NCBI GenBank assembly: GCA_964587125.1
Contig: CAZPKC010000005.1
Location: 1 to 64,000 of the forward strand
From: CAIXLI01 sp964587125
GTDB lineage: Bacteria; Pseudomonadota; Alphaproteobacteria; UBA9219
Length of the DNA stretch: 64,000 nt
Reading direction: 5' to 3'
This document shows positions 1-8,180 of this stretch, piece after piece (position 1 is the first letter of the stretch; the number at the start of each line of letters is the position of its first letter). The position numbers and the translations under genes were made by a program. The notes under the pieces are model-generated. The model was given only the letters and a program-made list of their open reading frames with translations. It had not been told where the DNA came from and did no database searches.

Positions 1-87
1 CCCAGCCTCCTGCTAACCAACTGAATCTATTCAGCAGTTAACCGGACAGTAGTGTCTCGGTAGGGAACCTTTCGGCAAAAAAATAGC

Positions 88-117
88 AAAAAACACCTCT
101 GGCTCATTAAGGAGCCA
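88..117 (-). terminator. Rho-independent terminator after carB
   Basis: Read on the minus strand, a 6-bp perfect stem (TGGCTC / GAGCCA, plus positions 100-105 and 112-117) with a 6-nt loop is followed by GAGGTG and a run of six T. It lies just downstream of the carB stop and would end the carA-carB transcript. The stem is short, so it may be only moderately efficient. Confidence 0.6.
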
Positions 118-129
118 AGGGAGTTAATT

Positions 130-3100
130 TCAGGATGCTTTAGCGTATGCCTGAATCGGCGATACTTCAAGACTGCCCGTTTGCAACGCGGAAATGGCCT
201 CAATGGCCGCTCTGGCACCCGGCATAGTCGTATAATTGGGGATTCCACGCATAAGGGCCGTGCGCCGTATGTTCAGGCTATCGGAAAGCATCTGCGCGCC
301 CGTGGCCGTCGTATTAATCATCATCTGAACTTCGCCGTTGATAAGGGCGTCGAGAACGTGCGGCTGGCCTTCATAGACTTTATTGACGCGGCGTACCGGA
401 ACGCCCGCAGCCTGCAATGCCGCCGCCGTTCCCGCCGTCGCGACCAGATCGAAACCCAAATTGATGAGCTGCCACGCCAAAAGGATGGCCGCCGCCTTAT
501 CGCGGTCTTTAACCGAGATAAAGCATGTGCCTTTAAGCGGCAAACGTATCCCCGCGCCGATTTGCGCCTTGGCGTAGGCGCGGGCAAAGTTGTGGTCGAT
601 TCCCATGACTTCGCCGGTCGATTTCATTTCCGGCCCCAGAACCACATCGACCCCCGGGAAACGGGCAAAAGGAAATACCGGCGTTTTGACGGACATATGC
701 GGCAAAACGTTTTGGATGATTTTGATGTCCTTAAGCTTCTCGCCCGCCATCACGCGCGCGGCGATTTTGGCGATGGGCGTTCCTATGGCTTTGGCGACAA
801 AAGGAACCGTGCGGCTGGCGCGGGGATTAACCTCGAGAATATAGATTTCGCCGTCTTTGACCGCGAATTGAACGTTCATCAGGCCGACGACTCCGATTTC
901 CCGCGCAAGAAGTTCCGCCTGGCACGAAAGTTCATGCACGATATCCGGCGGCAGGGAATGCGGGGGCAAAGCGCAAGAACTGTCGCCGGAATGGACGCCC
1001 GCTTCCTCGATATGCTCCATAATGCCCGCGACGAAAACATCCGTCGGGTCCGCGACGACATCGACGTCGATTTCGATGGCGTCCTGCAAATAATTATCGA
1101 TGAGGATGGGATTGCCGTTGGATATATAGATCGCCTTCTGCATATACCGGCGCAAGGCTTCGACATCGTGCGTGATTTCCATCGCCCTGCCGCCAAGCAC
1201 ATAAGAAGGCCGCACAACGACGGGATATCCGATTTTCTCCGCCACGCGTTCCGCTTCTTTAACCGTACGGGCAAGGCCATTCATGGGTTGTTTGAGTTTA
1301 AGCTTTTTCAAAAGAATCTGAAAGCGTTCGCGGTCTTCTGCAAGATCGATGGCGTCCGGCGATGTGCCCAAAATAGGGATTTTGGCTTCTTGCAGCGCAT
1401 GCGCGAGCTTGAGCGGCGTTTGTCCTCCGAACTGGACAATAGCGCCGAGCACCTGTCCCTTCGATTGTTCCTTATGGATGATTTCGATCACGTCTTCGGC
1501 GGTCAAGGGCTCAAAATAAAGGCGGTCGGACGTATCGTAGTCCGTCGAAACGGTTTCCGGATTGCAGTTGATCATGATCGTCTCAAATCCCGCTTCGCGC
1601 AGGGCCATGACCGCATGAACGCAGCAATAATCGAATTCGATGCCCTGCCCTATGCGGTTCGGACCGCCGCCCAAAATGACGACCTTCTTTCTGTCGGAAG
1701 GATCGGCTTCGCATTGCGCGGCGGTAAGCCCGTTGCCTTCGTATGTCGAATAAAGATAGGGCGTATGCGAGGCAAATTCCGCCGCGCACGTATCGATGCG
1801 CTTAAAAATCGGCACGACGCCCAAAGCGCGGCGCGCCGCAGCGACCGTTGCTTCTTTGCTTTCCGTTATCTGCGCGAGGCGCGCATCGCTGAAACCCATT
1901 TTCTTGAGATTCTGCCAGCCTTCGGCGTCTTTAGGCAAGCCCTTGGCGCGAACTTCTTTCTCAACAGCGAGGATTCCCGCGATGCGGTCGATGAACCAAA
2001 TATCGAATTTGCTGATCGCCGCCACCTGATCGATCGTCATGCCGCGCCGCAGGGCTTCGGCGATGACAAGGATACGGTCGTGCGTCGGGCGCGCCAAAGC
2101 CGCGTGAATGTCTTTGACATCGGCGTGGTAAAATTGGCGCATTTCATTAAGGCCTGTCAATCCGATCTCGAGCCCGCGCAGCGCTTTTTGCAGCGACTCT
2201 TCCCAACTGCGGCCTATCGCCATCACCTCGCCGACCGATTTCATAGCCGTGCTCAGCAAAGCCTCCGCGCCCGGGAATTTTTCAAACGCGAATCTCGGAA
2301 TTTTTGTGACGATATAGTCGATGGTCGGCTCGAACGAAGCGGGCGTGTCTCCCGTGATGTCGTTTTTCAACTCGTCGAGCGTATAACCGACCGCAAGTTT
2401 TGCCGCGATTTTAGCGATGGGAAATCCCGTCGCTTTGCTCGCCAACGCCGACGACCGGCTGACGCGCGGATTCATTTCGATCACGACCATGCGCCCATCT
2501 TCGGGATTGATCGCAAATTGCACGTTCGATCCGCCCGTATCGACGCCGATTTCGCGCAAGACGGCGATCGACGCATCGCGCATGATTTGATATTCCTTAT
2601 CCGTCAGCGTCAGCGCGGGGGCGACTGTAATGCTGTCGCCCGTATGAATGCCCATCGGATCGACGTTTTCGATCGAACAGACGATGATGCAGTTGTCGTT
2701 TCTGTCGCGGACGACTTCCATTTCATATTCTTTCCAGCCGAGGACGGATTCTTCGACCAGAACTTCGTGAACGGGGCTTACGGCAAGGCCTCCAGCGACG
2801 ATATCCGCATATTCCTCGCGGTTATAGGCGATGCCGCCTCCCGTGCCGCCGAGCGTGAAGCTGGGCCGGATGATCGCGGGCAGGCCGACTTCGGCCAATG
2901 CCGCGTCCGCTTGTTTCGCGTTTTTCACAAGGCAGCTTTTGGGACACGACAAGCCGATGCGTTGCATAGCGTCGCGGAAGAGGAGGCGGTCTTCGGCTTT
3001 TTCGATCGCCGCGCGGCTTGCGCCGATTAACCCGATACCGAGGCGCGACAGCGTTCCGTCCCTGGCCAATTCCATCGCCGTGTTCAAAGCCGTCTGCCCT

Positions 3101-3372
3101 CCCATCGTCGGCAAAAGAGCGTCGGGTTTTTCGCGTTCCAATATCTTAGCGAGAAATTCCGGGGTTATCGGCTCAAGGTAGGTCGCGTCGGCCATTTCAG
3201 GATCGGTCATGATCGTCGCGGGATTGGAATTGACCAGAACGACGCGGAAGCCTTCCTCGCGAAGCGCTTTGCAGGCCTGTACCCCCGAATAATCGAACTC
3301 GCAAGCCTGTCCGATGATGATGGGGCCGGCGCCGATGATGCAGATGGATTTAATGTCGGTGCGTTTGGGCAT
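130..3372 (-). CDS. carB: Carbamoyl-phosphate synthase large subunit
   Basis: Makes carbamoyl phosphate from bicarbonate, ATP and ammonia delivered by CarA, feeding arginine and pyrimidine synthesis in the cytosol. The 1080-residue length fits the family (about 1070). The order is the usual one: a carboxyphosphate half with an ATP-grasp domain (about residues 128-335, with the GDSITVAP segment), an oligomerisation region, a second ATP-grasp half starting with a new GGGPNRIGQGIEFDY Rossmann motif, and a C-terminal MGS-like allosteric domain. The ATG overlaps the carA stop by one base (TAATG), so the two are translationally coupled. No truncation or missing motif is seen. Confidence 0.98.
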   Translation of the reverse strand: MPKRTDIKSICIIGAGPIIIGQACEFDYSGVQACKALREEGFRVVLVNSNPATIMTDPEMADATYLEPITPEFLAKILEREKPDALLPTMGGQTALNTAMELARDGTLSRLGIGLIGASRAAIEKAEDRLLFRDAMQRIGLSCPKSCLVKNAKQADAALAEVGLPAIIRPSFTLGGTGGGIAYNREEYADIVAGGLAVSPVHEVLVEESVLGWKEYEMEVVRDRNDNCIIVCSIENVDPMGIHTGDSITVAPALTLTDKEYQIMRDASIAVLREIGVDTGGSNVQFAINPEDGRMVVIEMNPRVSRSSALASKATGFPIAKIAAKLAVGYTLDELKNDITGDTPASFEPTIDYIVTKIPRFAFEKFPGAEALLSTAMKSVGEVMAIGRSWEESLQKALRGLEIGLTGLNEMRQFYHADVKDIHAALARPTHDRILVIAEALRRGMTIDQVAAISKFDIWFIDRIAGILAVEKEVRAKGLPKDAEGWQNLKKMGFSDARLAQITESKEATVAAARRALGVVPIFKRIDTCAAEFASHTPYLYSTYEGNGLTAAQCEADPSDRKKVVILGGGPNRIGQGIEFDYCCVHAVMALREAGFETIMINCNPETVSTDYDTSDRLYFEPLTAEDVIEIIHKEQSKGQVLGAIVQFGGQTPLKLAHALQEAKIPILGTSPDAIDLAEDRERFQILLKKLKLKQPMNGLARTVKEAERVAEKIGYPVVVRPSYVLGGRAMEITHDVEALRRYMQKAIYISNGNPILIDNYLQDAIEIDVDVVADPTDVFVAGIMEHIEEAGVHSGDSSCALPPHSLPPDIVHELSCQAELLAREIGVVGLMNVQFAVKDGEIYILEVNPRASRTVPFVAKAIGTPIAKIAARVMAGEKLKDIKIIQNVLPHMSVKTPVFPFARFPGVDVVLGPEMKSTGEVMGIDHNFARAYAKAQIGAGIRLPLKGTCFISVKDRDKAAAILLAWQLINLGFDLVATAGTAAALQAAGVPVRRVNKVYEGQPHVLDALINGEVQMMINTTATGAQMLSDSLNIRRTALMRGIPNYTTMPGARAAIEAISALQTGSLEVSPIQAYAKAS

Positions 3373-4592
3373 TACGCCACTCTCCGCGAGGTTTTATGGG
3401 CTTCGATCATTTCAACGAATCTTTTAAACAATGCATGGCTATCGTGCGGCCCTGGAGAGGCTTCAGGATGATACTGCACCGAAAAGGCGGGTTTATCTTT
3501 TAAGCGGATGCCTTCATTCGTGCCGTCGAACAGGCTGACGTGCGTGACTTCCGCAGAGGGCGGCAATGTTGCGGGCAAAACGTGAAAACCGTGATTCTGG
3601 CTGGTGATATCGACCTTGCCCGTTATCAAATCTTTGACAGGATGATTGGCTCCGCGGTGGCCGCGCGGCATTTTGGCCGTTTTTGCGCCTAAAGCCAATC
3701 CCAGCATTTGATGTCCCAGACATATTCCGAATAAGGGAATGCCGCGATCCAAAACAGCTTTGATAACCGGAACGGCGTAAACGCCCGTCGCTGCAGGATC
3801 GCCCGGCCCGTTCGACAAAAATACGCCGTCGGGATCAAGGGCAAAAATTTCTTCCGCAGATGTCGTGGCCGGAACGACCGTCACGCGGCAACCGGCATTG
3901 ACGAGACAACGAAGAATATTGCGCTTGGCTCCGTAATCGATCGCGACGACATGATGCTTGATTCCATTGGCTTTGGCGTAGGCCGCGTGCTTTTGCGGAT
4001 ACCACTTCCACGCGCCCTCCTTCCACTCATAGACGTTGGGACAGGTGACATCCAAGGCCAGGTCCATGCCTTCCAATCCCGGCCATTCACGGGCCTTTGC
4101 TTTCAGTGCTTCGAGATCGAAAGCTCCCTTACGGTCATGCGCGATGACGGCATTCGGCACGCCAAGATCGCGGATTCGGATCGTCAAGGCGCGGGTATCG
4201 AGACCCGAAATACCGATGAGATTAGTGCGCTCTAACCAATCTTCCAAATGCCCCGCCGCGCGCCAGCTTGAGGGCGTCGTGATCTGTTCACGCAAAACAA
4301 TGCCGCGGACGGACGGCTTTTGCGTTTCGATATCCTGCATATTGATGCCGGTATTGCCGATATGCGGGAATGTGAATGTAATGATCTGCCCCGCATAGCT
4401 GGGATCGGTGCATATTTCCTGATAGCCGGTCATCGACGTATTGAAGCACAGCTCGCCGATAGCGGAACCATCGGATCCCATCCCCCTGCCCCAAAAGACC
4501 GATCCGTCGGAAAGAACGAGAACGCCCGTGGCGCTTACGGGTTTTTTGCTTGCGCACAAAGAAGCGCACCCCTGGGAAGAAGGATTCGTCAT
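3372..4592 (-). CDS. carA: Carbamoyl-phosphate synthase small (glutaminase) subunit
   Basis: Hydrolyses glutamine and channels ammonia to CarB. The 406-residue protein has the N-terminal CPSase small domain (TSMTGYQEICTDPSYAGQI region) and a class I amidotransferase domain with the nucleophile Cys at about 291 in GICLGHQ and the catalytic His/Glu pair in YHPEASPGP (about 374 and 376). A ten- to twenty-residue Ser/Cys/Lys-rich N-terminal stretch precedes the conserved part, so a slightly later start is possible, but no better in-frame ATG is evident. It is the first gene of a carA-carB operon; the 220 bp upstream should contain its promoter. Confidence 0.97.
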   Translation of the reverse strand: MTNPSSQGCASLCASKKPVSATGVLVLSDGSVFWGRGMGSDGSAIGELCFNTSMTGYQEICTDPSYAGQIITFTFPHIGNTGINMQDIETQKPSVRGIVLREQITTPSSWRAAGHLEDWLERTNLIGISGLDTRALTIRIRDLGVPNAVIAHDRKGAFDLEALKAKAREWPGLEGMDLALDVTCPNVYEWKEGAWKWYPQKHAAYAKANGIKHHVVAIDYGAKRNILRCLVNAGCRVTVVPATTSAEEIFALDPDGVFLSNGPGDPAATGVYAVPVIKAVLDRGIPLFGICLGHQMLGLALGAKTAKMPRGHRGANHPVKDLITGKVDITSQNHGFHVLPATLPPSAEVTHVSLFDGTNEGIRLKDKPAFSVQYHPEASPGPHDSHALFKRFVEMIEAHKTSRRVA

Positions 4593-4811
4593 AGTCCTCG
4601 TGTTTTTAGGAAACCGTTGCCCAAACGGATGGACACTATGCCGATTCTGATCCCGAATCGCAATCGAAAAGAGGAAAATAATAAGGGTTAATAAGGCTAA
4701 GATTCCGGAGAAGATAATCTTCCGAACCCCTTTAAAACACCCGCATCTTCTGTTTCCCTTTTATGGCAGGGAATGATAGTTTTAAAATTCCACGGTTATT
4801 TTCGGAAGTTT
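4593..4811. promoter_or_regulatory. Divergent intergenic region carA / NUDIX gene
   Basis: About 220 bases separate carA (minus) from the NUDIX gene (plus), so promoters in both directions are expected here. I see a perfect 13-bp palindrome GAAGATAATCTTC at 4710-4722, a possible operator, but no regulator can be named from it. A SD-like GGAAG precedes the chosen NUDIX start. Confidence 0.3.
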
Positions 4812-5441
4812 ATGCCCCAGAAGAAATACGATATCCTTTTGCGTGAAATCCTTTTTCAAGGCTATTTCCGCGTCGACCGGTTTCATGTTCAGCACGAGCG
4901 CTTCGACGGTACGCTTAGCCCCGTTTACACGCGCGAGGTTTTTCAAAGAAGCGCTAACGTTTCCGGTGTTTTGCTGTTCGATCCTCAACATGATAAGGTC
5001 GTTTTGACGGAACAATTCCGCGTGGCTCCCGCCGCCGCAGGGATGAATCCGTGGCTGATTGAAATCGTTTCGGGCATGGTCGATTCCAATGAGACTCCCG
5101 AACAAGCGGCGAGACGCGAGGCGCTTGAGGAAGCAGGCTGCGAAGTTCGCGATCTTTTGCCTATCGCCGGTTACTTCTCGAGCCCCGGAGGCACGTCGGA
5201 ATTTATCCATTTATTTGCAGGACGCATCAACGCGCCCGAAGAAGGCGGCATTTTCGGCTTAAGAAGCGAAAACGAAGATATTCGCGTCCACGTGCTTGAT
5301 GCGGCGCACGCGATAAGCCTTCTTTATGCCAACGAGATTTGCGACGCACAAACCATGCTCGCTCTGCAATGGTTTGCAACGCACCATACGGATCTGCGCA
5401 GCCGTTGGCTCGTTAGCGAAGTAGGAACGCCGATCATATAG
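4812..5441 (+). CDS. NUDIX hydrolase, ADP-ribose pyrophosphatase-like
   Basis: Probably cleaves ADP-ribose or a similar nucleoside diphosphate sugar into AMP and a sugar phosphate. The NUDIX box is complete: G, then E five residues later, then REALEEAG in the GMVDSNETPEQAARREALEE segment, followed by the family proline/glycine-rich FSSPGGTSE region typical of ADP-ribose pyrophosphatases (NudF/TrgB type). I place the start at the ATG at 4812 because GGAAG lies 5-9 bases upstream and the conserved sequence begins soon after; an ATG at 4773 in frame would add 13 residues. The 209-residue length fits NudF. Substrate is inferred from family. Confidence 0.85.
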   Translation: MPQKKYDILLREILFQGYFRVDRFHVQHERFDGTLSPVYTREVFQRSANVSGVLLFDPQHDKVVLTEQFRVAPAAAGMNPWLIEIVSGMVDSNETPEQAARREALEEAGCEVRDLLPIAGYFSSPGGTSEFIHLFAGRINAPEEGGIFGLRSENEDIRVHVLDAAHAISLLYANEICDAQTMLALQWFATHHTDLRSRWLVSEVGTPII

Positions 5442-5492
5442 AGTTTTTCTTTGTGACCCCTTGCGTAGGCGGAAAACGAGGGCGCAAAAAGA

Positions 5493-5521
5493 AACCCTCT
5501 CCCGCGACGCGGGAGAGGGTT
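5493..5521 (-). terminator. Strong bidirectional-looking hairpin terminator
   Basis: Perfect 13-bp stem with a 3-nt loop (arms 5493-5505 and 5509-5521, GC-rich core CCCTCTCCCGC). On the minus strand it is followed by TTTCTTTTTG, making a good intrinsic terminator for phaB; on the plus strand no T run follows, though it may still block read-through from the NUDIX gene. Confidence 0.8.
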
Positions 5522-5537
5522 ATGAGAGACAGAGCGA

Positions 5538-6266
5538 TCAATCCATCAACTGACCGCCGTTCACGTTCATGGTTTCGCCGGTTATAAACCCTGCGTCATC
5601 AGATACGAAGAACATCACGGCCCGCGCGATCTCACTTGGTTGGCCAAGGCGACCCACGGGGATTTTTGCGACGATTGTCTTCAATATTTCTGCCGGAACG
5701 GCTTTGACCATGTCCGTTTCGGTATATCCAGGAGCAACGCAGTTGACCGTTATACCTTTAAACGCGCTCTCCTGAGCTAGCGCCTTAGTGAAGCCAAGAA
5801 TGCCCGCCTTGGCTGACGCATAGTTGGTTTGGCCCATCTGTCCCGCTTTACCGTTGATGGAACTGATGTTGACGATGCGGCCAAATCCTTTTTCCCTCAT
5901 TTGAGAGATGACGGCTCGAGACATATAGAACATCGAGGAAAGATCAACGTCTATGACCGCTTTCCAGCTCTCAATCGGCATTTTATGCATCATGGAGTCC
6001 TTAGTTATGCCGGCGTTATTAACAAGAATATCGATGGTCGCGCCGCCAAAACTCTTCATGACATCTTCAACGCCCTTGATGCATTGGTCGGGATCGGACA
6101 CATCCCATTTGTAAATTCCTATGCCCGTTTCTTTCTCAAATTTCTGCGCGGCCTCGTCATAAACAACATAGTTTGCCGCGACATTATATCCAGATGCCTT
6201 AAGAGCCTTACATATAGCCGCACCGATTCCTCTGGTGCCGCCCGTGACTAAAGCTAACTTCGCCAT
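5538..6266 (-). CDS. phaB: Acetoacetyl-CoA reductase (SDR family)
   Basis: Reduces acetoacetyl-CoA to (R)-3-hydroxybutyryl-CoA with NADPH, supplying monomer for polyhydroxybutyrate. The 242-residue length is typical. The cofactor loop GGTRGIG is at residues 9-15, NNAG at about 83-86, and the catalytic Ser (135/136), Tyr149 and Lys153 are all present. The pairing with phaC immediately upstream (36-base gap) argues for PhaB rather than the closely related fatty-acid reductase FabG, and the sequence around GKAGQMGQTNYASAKAG is that of PhaB. A strong terminator follows the gene. FabG remains the alternative. Confidence 0.92.
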   Translation of the reverse strand: MAKLALVTGGTRGIGAAICKALKASGYNVAANYVVYDEAAQKFEKETGIGIYKWDVSDPDQCIKGVEDVMKSFGGATIDILVNNAGITKDSMMHKMPIESWKAVIDVDLSSMFYMSRAVISQMREKGFGRIVNISSINGKAGQMGQTNYASAKAGILGFTKALAQESAFKGITVNCVAPGYTETDMVKAVPAEILKTIVAKIPVGRLGQPSEIARAVMFFVSDDAGFITGETMNVNGGQLMD

Positions 6267-6301
6267 TTCATCCTCCTAGAAAAAATTGAACAACATTGAC
6301 C

Positions 6302-8023
6302 CTATTTTTGGAACACATACGTTCCGGGCGCATCGCAAACCGGCTGATACGACCCATCCGCCGTACCCATAATAGATGGCGGTTGAACACGACCGGGGGA
6401 TGAATATCCCGCGACCCAGTTCTCCCACGCGCTCCACCATGACTTGCTCTGATTTAACTCAGAAGAAGCAAGCCAATGTGCCGGATTAAGATAGGCGTCC
6501 CCAGGTTTTCTCTCATGAATCCTGTAATAACGTCCTCTGTGCCCCGGCTCACTGACGATACCAGCGTTGTGGCCGCTATTAGTCAGTACAAAGGTTACAG
6601 AACCATTAACCATAAGATGAATTTTGTATGCGGACGGCCACGGAACGACATGATCTTTTTCGGTACCGACGGCAAATACAGGAACTTTTATGTTTCCTGG
6701 AGCCACTGGTTTGCCTTCTATCGTCAGGCGTCCTTCGGCAAAATCGTTGTGCAAGAACAACTTTTCCAGATACTCACTATGCATTTTGTAGGGCATGCGC
6801 GTGGCATCTGCGTTCCAGACCATAAGATCAATCATCTTGCTGCGCTGGCCAAGCAAATAATCATTGACCATCTTCGACCATAGAAGTTCATAAGAACGCA
6901 ACATTTTGAAGGCGCCTGCCATTTGACCGGAATCCAGATACCCCTGCGCCCACATCATCTTTTCAAGATACTTGATTTGGCCTTCTCTTAAAAACAGTGT
7001 AATTTCACCGGCTTCCGTGAAATCTCCCTGAGCCGCAAGAAGCGTAAGCGTTTTCAAACGGTCGTCTCCGTTTCCGGCCATAGCCGCTGCGGTAATAAGG
7101 GCAAGCGTTCCGCCAAGGCAATATCCCGTCAGGTGTATTTTCGTGTTCGGCACGATGGACGAAACGGCATCAATCGCGGCCATAGCCCCAAGACGAAAAT
7201 AATCATCCAATCCCATATCGCGATCCTCGGCATCGGGATTTTTCCACGATATCATGAAAACCGTATGCCCTTGCTCCAAGAGCCATTTGACGAGAGAATT
7301 TTTGGGGGACAAATCGAGGATGTAGTATTTCATGATCCACGCCGGAATAATCAAAACCGGCTCTTTGCAGACAACATCCGTCCTGGGCGAGTATTGTATA
7401 AGCTCCATAAGGCGAGTCCTCAGGACAACCTTACCGGGAGTAGCCGCCAAAGCCTTTCCTACTTCGAATCCTTCGGTTCCAACCGGCTGCTTTCCCGACG
7501 CTTTTCTTTGCATGTCTTCAAGCGCGTTTTGAAACCCTTTAACCCAATTCATCCCTCCCGTATTTATCGTTTCTTTGACGATATCGGGATTCGTCGCAGG
7601 GAAATTCATCGGCGCGGCGGCATCCAGCACCTGCCTTGCTTGGAAAGCGACAGCCCGCTCAACTTTATCATCTAACCCCGGAATGCCGCTCGTCGCTTCG
7701 TGGCACCAATCTTCGAGAAAAAGAAAATTCTCCGCGTAAAGCCTCCACGGCAACATTTTCCAATCTTCGGATTTAAAGCGTTGATCCTTGCCTTCTCCCG
7801 GTCCCGCTTCGCTCATCATTCTTTTAAAAAATTTTGCCCCGTTCACGACAGGATAAAAAGCTAATTTCAGCATCTTCCCCGGGGACGACAACAAGTGATT
7901 TCCCCATGAAAACAAATCATCCTGCAACACGGCCGGACTCATACCGTACGTCATTCTCGCCTGCTGGGATTGATAGAGCGTGTCTATGATCTCAAAGACA
8001 TCGTCAGGCTTTAAGTTTTGCAT
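6302..8023 (-). CDS. phaC: Class I poly(3-hydroxyalkanoate) synthase
   Basis: Polymerises (R)-3-hydroxyacyl-CoA into storage polyester at the granule surface. The lipase-like box GYCLGG carries the nucleophile Cys at about residue 302, and the alpha/beta-hydrolase fold supplies an Asp in the TEKDHVVPW segment and a His in SGHNAGIV. The 573-residue length and the PAWIMKYYILDLSP and DYF motifs mark class I. A GGAG ribosome site lies just before the ATG. It is upstream of phaB in the same direction, so a phaC-phaB unit is likely. Two TTAACCAT octamers lie within 90 bases upstream of the start. Confidence 0.95.
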   Translation of the reverse strand: MQNLKPDDVFEIIDTLYQSQQARMTYGMSPAVLQDDLFSWGNHLLSSPGKMLKLAFYPVVNGAKFFKRMMSEAGPGEGKDQRFKSEDWKMLPWRLYAENFLFLEDWCHEATSGIPGLDDKVERAVAFQARQVLDAAAPMNFPATNPDIVKETINTGGMNWVKGFQNALEDMQRKASGKQPVGTEGFEVGKALAATPGKVVLRTRLMELIQYSPRTDVVCKEPVLIIPAWIMKYYILDLSPKNSLVKWLLEQGHTVFMISWKNPDAEDRDMGLDDYFRLGAMAAIDAVSSIVPNTKIHLTGYCLGGTLALITAAAMAGNGDDRLKTLTLLAAQGDFTEAGEITLFLREGQIKYLEKMMWAQGYLDSGQMAGAFKMLRSYELLWSKMVNDYLLGQRSKMIDLMVWNADATRMPYKMHSEYLEKLFLHNDFAEGRLTIEGKPVAPGNIKVPVFAVGTEKDHVVPWPSAYKIHLMVNGSVTFVLTNSGHNAGIVSEPGHRGRYYRIHERKPGDAYLNPAHWLASSELNQSKSWWSAWENWVAGYSSPGRVQPPSIMGTADGSYQPVCDAPGTYVFQK

Positions 8024-8042
8024 TGAGAAACTCCAAAAAATT

Positions 8043-8113
8043 ATGGTTAAGATGGACGCACGAACAACCTAACGTCAAAAAAACATTGTGATTCCATATC
8101 ATATTATGGTTAA
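8043..8113 (-). promoter_or_regulatory. Two TTAACCAT octamers upstream of phaC
   Basis: On the minus strand TTAACCAT occurs at 8043-8050 and again at 8106-8113, 20 and 83 bases ahead of the phaC ATG. The octamer resembles a half-site of the alphaproteobacterial regulator CtrA. Same orientation copies recur upstream of two other minus-strand genes nearby. A regulatory role is inferred. Confidence 0.4.
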
Positions 8114-8180
8114 CGCAGGGGTCAAGTTCTGTTTTATCGAACTCTCTACGAAAGAAGGCAAGATTAATCCTCTATTATCC

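Noticed and set aside
181..3030. Long open plus-strand frame of about 950 codons over carB
   Set aside because: It is antisense to a clearly conserved carB gene, has no family motif, and arises from the codon bias of GC-rich third positions on the other strand.
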